A DNA stretch of 12,497 bases from JBAZJN01 sp041651295 (lineage in GTDB: Bacteria; Patescibacteriota; UBA1384; XYA2-FULL-43-10; CAINNR01). The notes below the pieces were generated by a model. It was not told the origin of the DNA. It was given only the letters and a program-made list of their open reading frames with translations, and searched no databases. Within the stretch, counting starts at the first letter, position 1; each line of letters opens with the position of its first letter. The DNA lies in NCBI GenBank assembly GCA_041651295.1, contig JBAZJN010000028.1, forward strand, positions 1 to 12,497. Direction: 5' to 3'. This document shows, piece after piece, positions 10,318-12,497 of the stretch. Made by a program: the position numbers and the translations under genes.

Positions 10318-12497
10318 TTAAAAAGGTAATTCAGGTTTAATAAACGATGTAGACATGATATATACACAATCGTGAGTGTTTAACCCGTCATTTTCTTGAA
10401 TTCTGCCGTTAGCGTCAGCCAATTCAGCAGGGTTGTACGTGTAAGCATTAAGCTTGCACCACTCTTTGAGGTTCTTGGTAAACCTGTTCTTGGTTATCGC
10501 CCTGGCGTTCGTCTCGCGAATGAACGAGTCGAATGCCGTTTGCTTGCGAACCTTGGCGTTAAGAGTCTTGTTTTCTTCCCTGAAATAATTAGAAGCCCAG
10601 TCGTTGAAATTCTGTCCGATGTTCGCAAGCAGATTGCGTTTTGTTACATTCTCCATCGGGGGATCGATCTTGATAGGGCTTGGGCACGACAAATAGAACT
10701 GCACGCACTGTGCGAAGAAATTTAGATCGGCATTCCACTGTTCGCGGCTATACATGTCGCCAAATAATTCGATACAGAAATCATTGATAGGCTTGTGAGT
10801 ATCCGTGTAATCGTTATCCTCTGTCTTCACATGGTACCAATCGGAGTATACCATGAACAATATCCTATCTCGTGTGGAAGCGTCTACTCTCTTTAGCCCG
10901 TGATTGCTAGTTGCCGCCATCTTGGGAGACTTCTCGAATGGTAATTTATAACCACTGGTGTTTTTCGGGTTAATCGGCATCGATCCCGTGATCTTATCAA
11001 ATAAGAAATCAGAGTCGAAGTACTGGTGTACATCGTCGATAAGCACGAAATCGGTGTGCTCGTTTATGTTCTCGAAAACGTGCTTGTTCTCGAAAACCTT
11101 GGGGTCACGTCCACCGATGGTATCGTGCTTCATCAAATGATATAACGATTCAAAGGTTATGCTCTTGCCACTCCTACCATTGCTCTCTCCGATATCCGAT
11201 AACTTGTTATCCATCGCGAAAACGAGCCAGGCGCGTGATTTTTCTTTAAAACGGTGTAACAGGTACCCGATACCAAAAATCTTGTTAACCAGGTGGTGAA
11301 TTTGCTCTGAATTCTGTATCTCATCCAATCTATCAGAAGTAATCTTGAAATTATTAGATTTGCGATATGCTTCAATATCTTCAATTCCATCAAACTCCTT
11401 GCGCCAGTGTACACGAGAAGTATTAACTAGATAATTGAAGAAATTAGAACCGTGATTATTTTCTATCTCGATATTGAAACCAGTGTCTATACTCCCGGAT
11501 ATCTTGAAGAAAGGTTTCAATATCTTGACATCATGATCGAGGACTTCCTTGTCCCATACGTACTTGTCTGTTGATTTCGATTTTATTTCAATAACCTGGT
11601 TGGATGTGATCTTCCAGGTTACGTGCTTGAAAAACATGTACTGTGTTCCTCTATCACAATTGGTGAAATCAATATCGACAACAGGAAGAGAAACGAGTGA
11701 TTGCTCGCTAAGCTGCTTTGTCCGGTGGATCATGTTCTCTATGCCAATAGGCATATAGTTGTCCCGGCAATACTTGATGATGAATTCCTTCACGTGCTCT
11801 GGTTTTTGCTCGGTCACGATATTCTCTTGAATTCGAACGATAGATGAACCAGTACGCGAGTTTGGATTATCGATACGGCAAAACCCATTTGCCTGCAGGA
11901 ACAAGTATACTTGCTTGTTGTTAAATTGGAATGTAGTTCCTTTATCAGTAACGCAAATATCGTAGAACCGGAGCGGACAAGACGCGGCCACTATCTTGTT
12001 GAAATACTCATTGGAGTATATTTCAACGAAATCGCTAGTATCTTTGCGTTTATTTCTTCTCTTATCCGTGTATTCCATTAACTTTTCAGGAAGGAATACA
12101 AGATTAAGATCAAGATTTGCAAGTCCGTGGCGGAATGCTGATTTAATGCCAGTTTTATCGATGTCACCGACGTAATATATATTCTCAGCGTATTTACGCA
12201 GCGTGTTGAACTGCTTATCGGTGATAACAGCCGTTTCCGAGTTGAACCATACCACAGGATATCCCATTCCTGCAATATTAAGGGCATCGCGTTCCCCACC
12301 AGCAATCAAGCATTCTCGTAACCTTTTTGTGATTCCCTCTTCATTTGAACTATTAAAGTCATTGTATGCCTGAATAAGATGAGCCAGACCGAATATATGG
12401 TCCTTGGGCTTATTACCGTCATACCTGAAACGATAATTTTTATCATAACAATTCGGCTGGTAGATTTTCCTGAATTCCCCGAACTCGAAAAGGAATA
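10318..12497 (-). CDS. Toprim primase - superfamily 3 helicase replication protein, N-terminus beyond window
   Basis: The frame is open from the stop at 10318 to the right edge, giving 725 visible residues; the TTG at 12309 is an internal Leu codon, not the start. Near the visible N-terminus lies a Toprim domain: AGGERDAL (about 65-72) with its catalytic Glu, then YVGDIDKTG (108-116) with the paired Asp residues. An uncharacterised middle follows. The C-terminal part is a superfamily 3 helicase: Walker A GESNGRSGKS (436-445), Walker B FVLIDDVHQYF (483-493), motif C PKMAATSNH (524-532) and Arg finger STRDR (540-544). A combined primase-helicase starts replication of the element by unwinding the origin and laying primers, leaving synthesis to a host polymerase. 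Any N-terminal zinc-binding primase part lies outside the window. Confidence 0.9.
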   Translation of the reverse strand, partial: FLFEFGEFRKIYQPNCYDKNYRFRYDGNKPKDHIFGLAHLIQAYNDFNSSNEEGITKRLRECLIAGGERDALNIAGMGYPVVWFNSETAVITDKQFNTLRKYAENIYYVGDIDKTGIKSAFRHGLANLDLNLVFLPEKLMEYTDKRRNKRKDTSDFVEIYSNEYFNKIVAASCPLRFYDICVTDKGTTFQFNNKQVYLFLQANGFCRIDNPNSRTGSSIVRIQENIVTEQKPEHVKEFIIKYCRDNYMPIGIENMIHRTKQLSEQSLVSLPVVDIDFTNCDRGTQYMFFKHVTWKITSNQVIEIKSKSTDKYVWDKEVLDHDVKILKPFFKISGSIDTGFNIEIENNHGSNFFNYLVNTSRVHWRKEFDGIEDIEAYRKSNNFKITSDRLDEIQNSEQIHHLVNKIFGIGYLLHRFKEKSRAWLVFAMDNKLSDIGESNGRSGKSITFESLYHLMKHDTIGGRDPKVFENKHVFENINEHTDFVLIDDVHQYFDSDFLFDKITGSMPINPKNTSGYKLPFEKSPKMAATSNHGLKRVDASTRDRILFMVYSDWYHVKTEDNDYTDTHKPINDFCIELFGDMYSREQWNADLNFFAQCVQFYLSCPSPIKIDPPMENVTKRNLLANIGQNFNDWASNYFREENKTLNAKVRKQTAFDSFIRETNARAITKNRFTKNLKEWCKLNAYTYNPAELADANGRIQENDGLNTHDCVYIMSTSFIKPELPF

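Noticed and set aside
12309..12309. TTG as the start of the primase-helicase
   Set aside because: The frame continues open to the window edge and the extra 62 residues read as ordinary protein leading into the Toprim motif, so this is an internal Leu codon.

Overview
The window looks like a mobile replicon of a Bacteroidota (Bacteroidetes) host, most plausibly a non-tailed, membrane-containing phage or a provirus/plasmid derived from one. The host call rests on promoters of the Bacteroidota type (TTG, 19 bp, TAnnTTT[G/A]), A-rich leaders instead of Shine-Dalgarno sequences, and a secreted lipase with a signal peptide and a C-terminal type IX secretion sorting domain, a system confined to this phylum. 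I see no tail, portal, large terminase, integrase, tRNA, rRNA, insertion sequence or CRISPR array.

Left part (1-4378, all minus strand): two tightly packed operons. The upstream one (4378 to 1623) encodes a two-helix membrane protein, a coiled-coil protein with a possible ribbon-helix-helix start, an unknown 90-aa protein, an acidic 180-aa protein with a hydrophobic tail, a small P-loop ATPase resembling FtsK/HerA-like genome-packaging ATPases, a small possible DNA-binding protein and a holin-like membrane protein. It ends in a clear hairpin terminator at 1566-1590. The second operon (1421 leftwards) encodes a 42-aa membrane peptide, a beta-rich 198-aa protein that is the best capsid/structural candidate, a 164-aa C-terminally anchored protein, and a membrane protein cut by the window edge. 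A packaging-type ATPase among many small membrane proteins is the gene pattern of internal-membrane phages, but no capsid fold is proven here.

Middle (4379-7095): a 567-bp intergenic region full of GTGTGA-type short repeats, a candidate iteron origin, separates the left operons from a plus-strand pair: a 119-aa unknown protein and a 552-aa secreted lipase (signal peptide, alpha/beta hydrolase, PPC-like domain, type IX sorting domain). A 19-bp-stem terminator follows. The lipase looks like cargo.

Right part (7096-12497, minus strand): small AT-rich accessory genes of largely unknown function, including a P-loop NTPase, an ASCH-like protein and a Cys-rich protein. They are followed, at the upstream end, by a large Toprim/superfamily 3 helicase replication protein that runs off the right edge. 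The accessory region carries two nearly identical 45-bp promoter cassettes (42/45 identical) and a promoter-driven, multi-hairpin leader RNA ending in a terminator-like T-run at about 7789-7931.

Working model (inference): the primase-helicase replicates the element from the repeat region, in the manner of satellite phage P4 alpha protein and its iterons. The left operons build and package the particle, and the accessory genes and lipase modify the host. Family assignments come from visible motifs only; no database search was possible.
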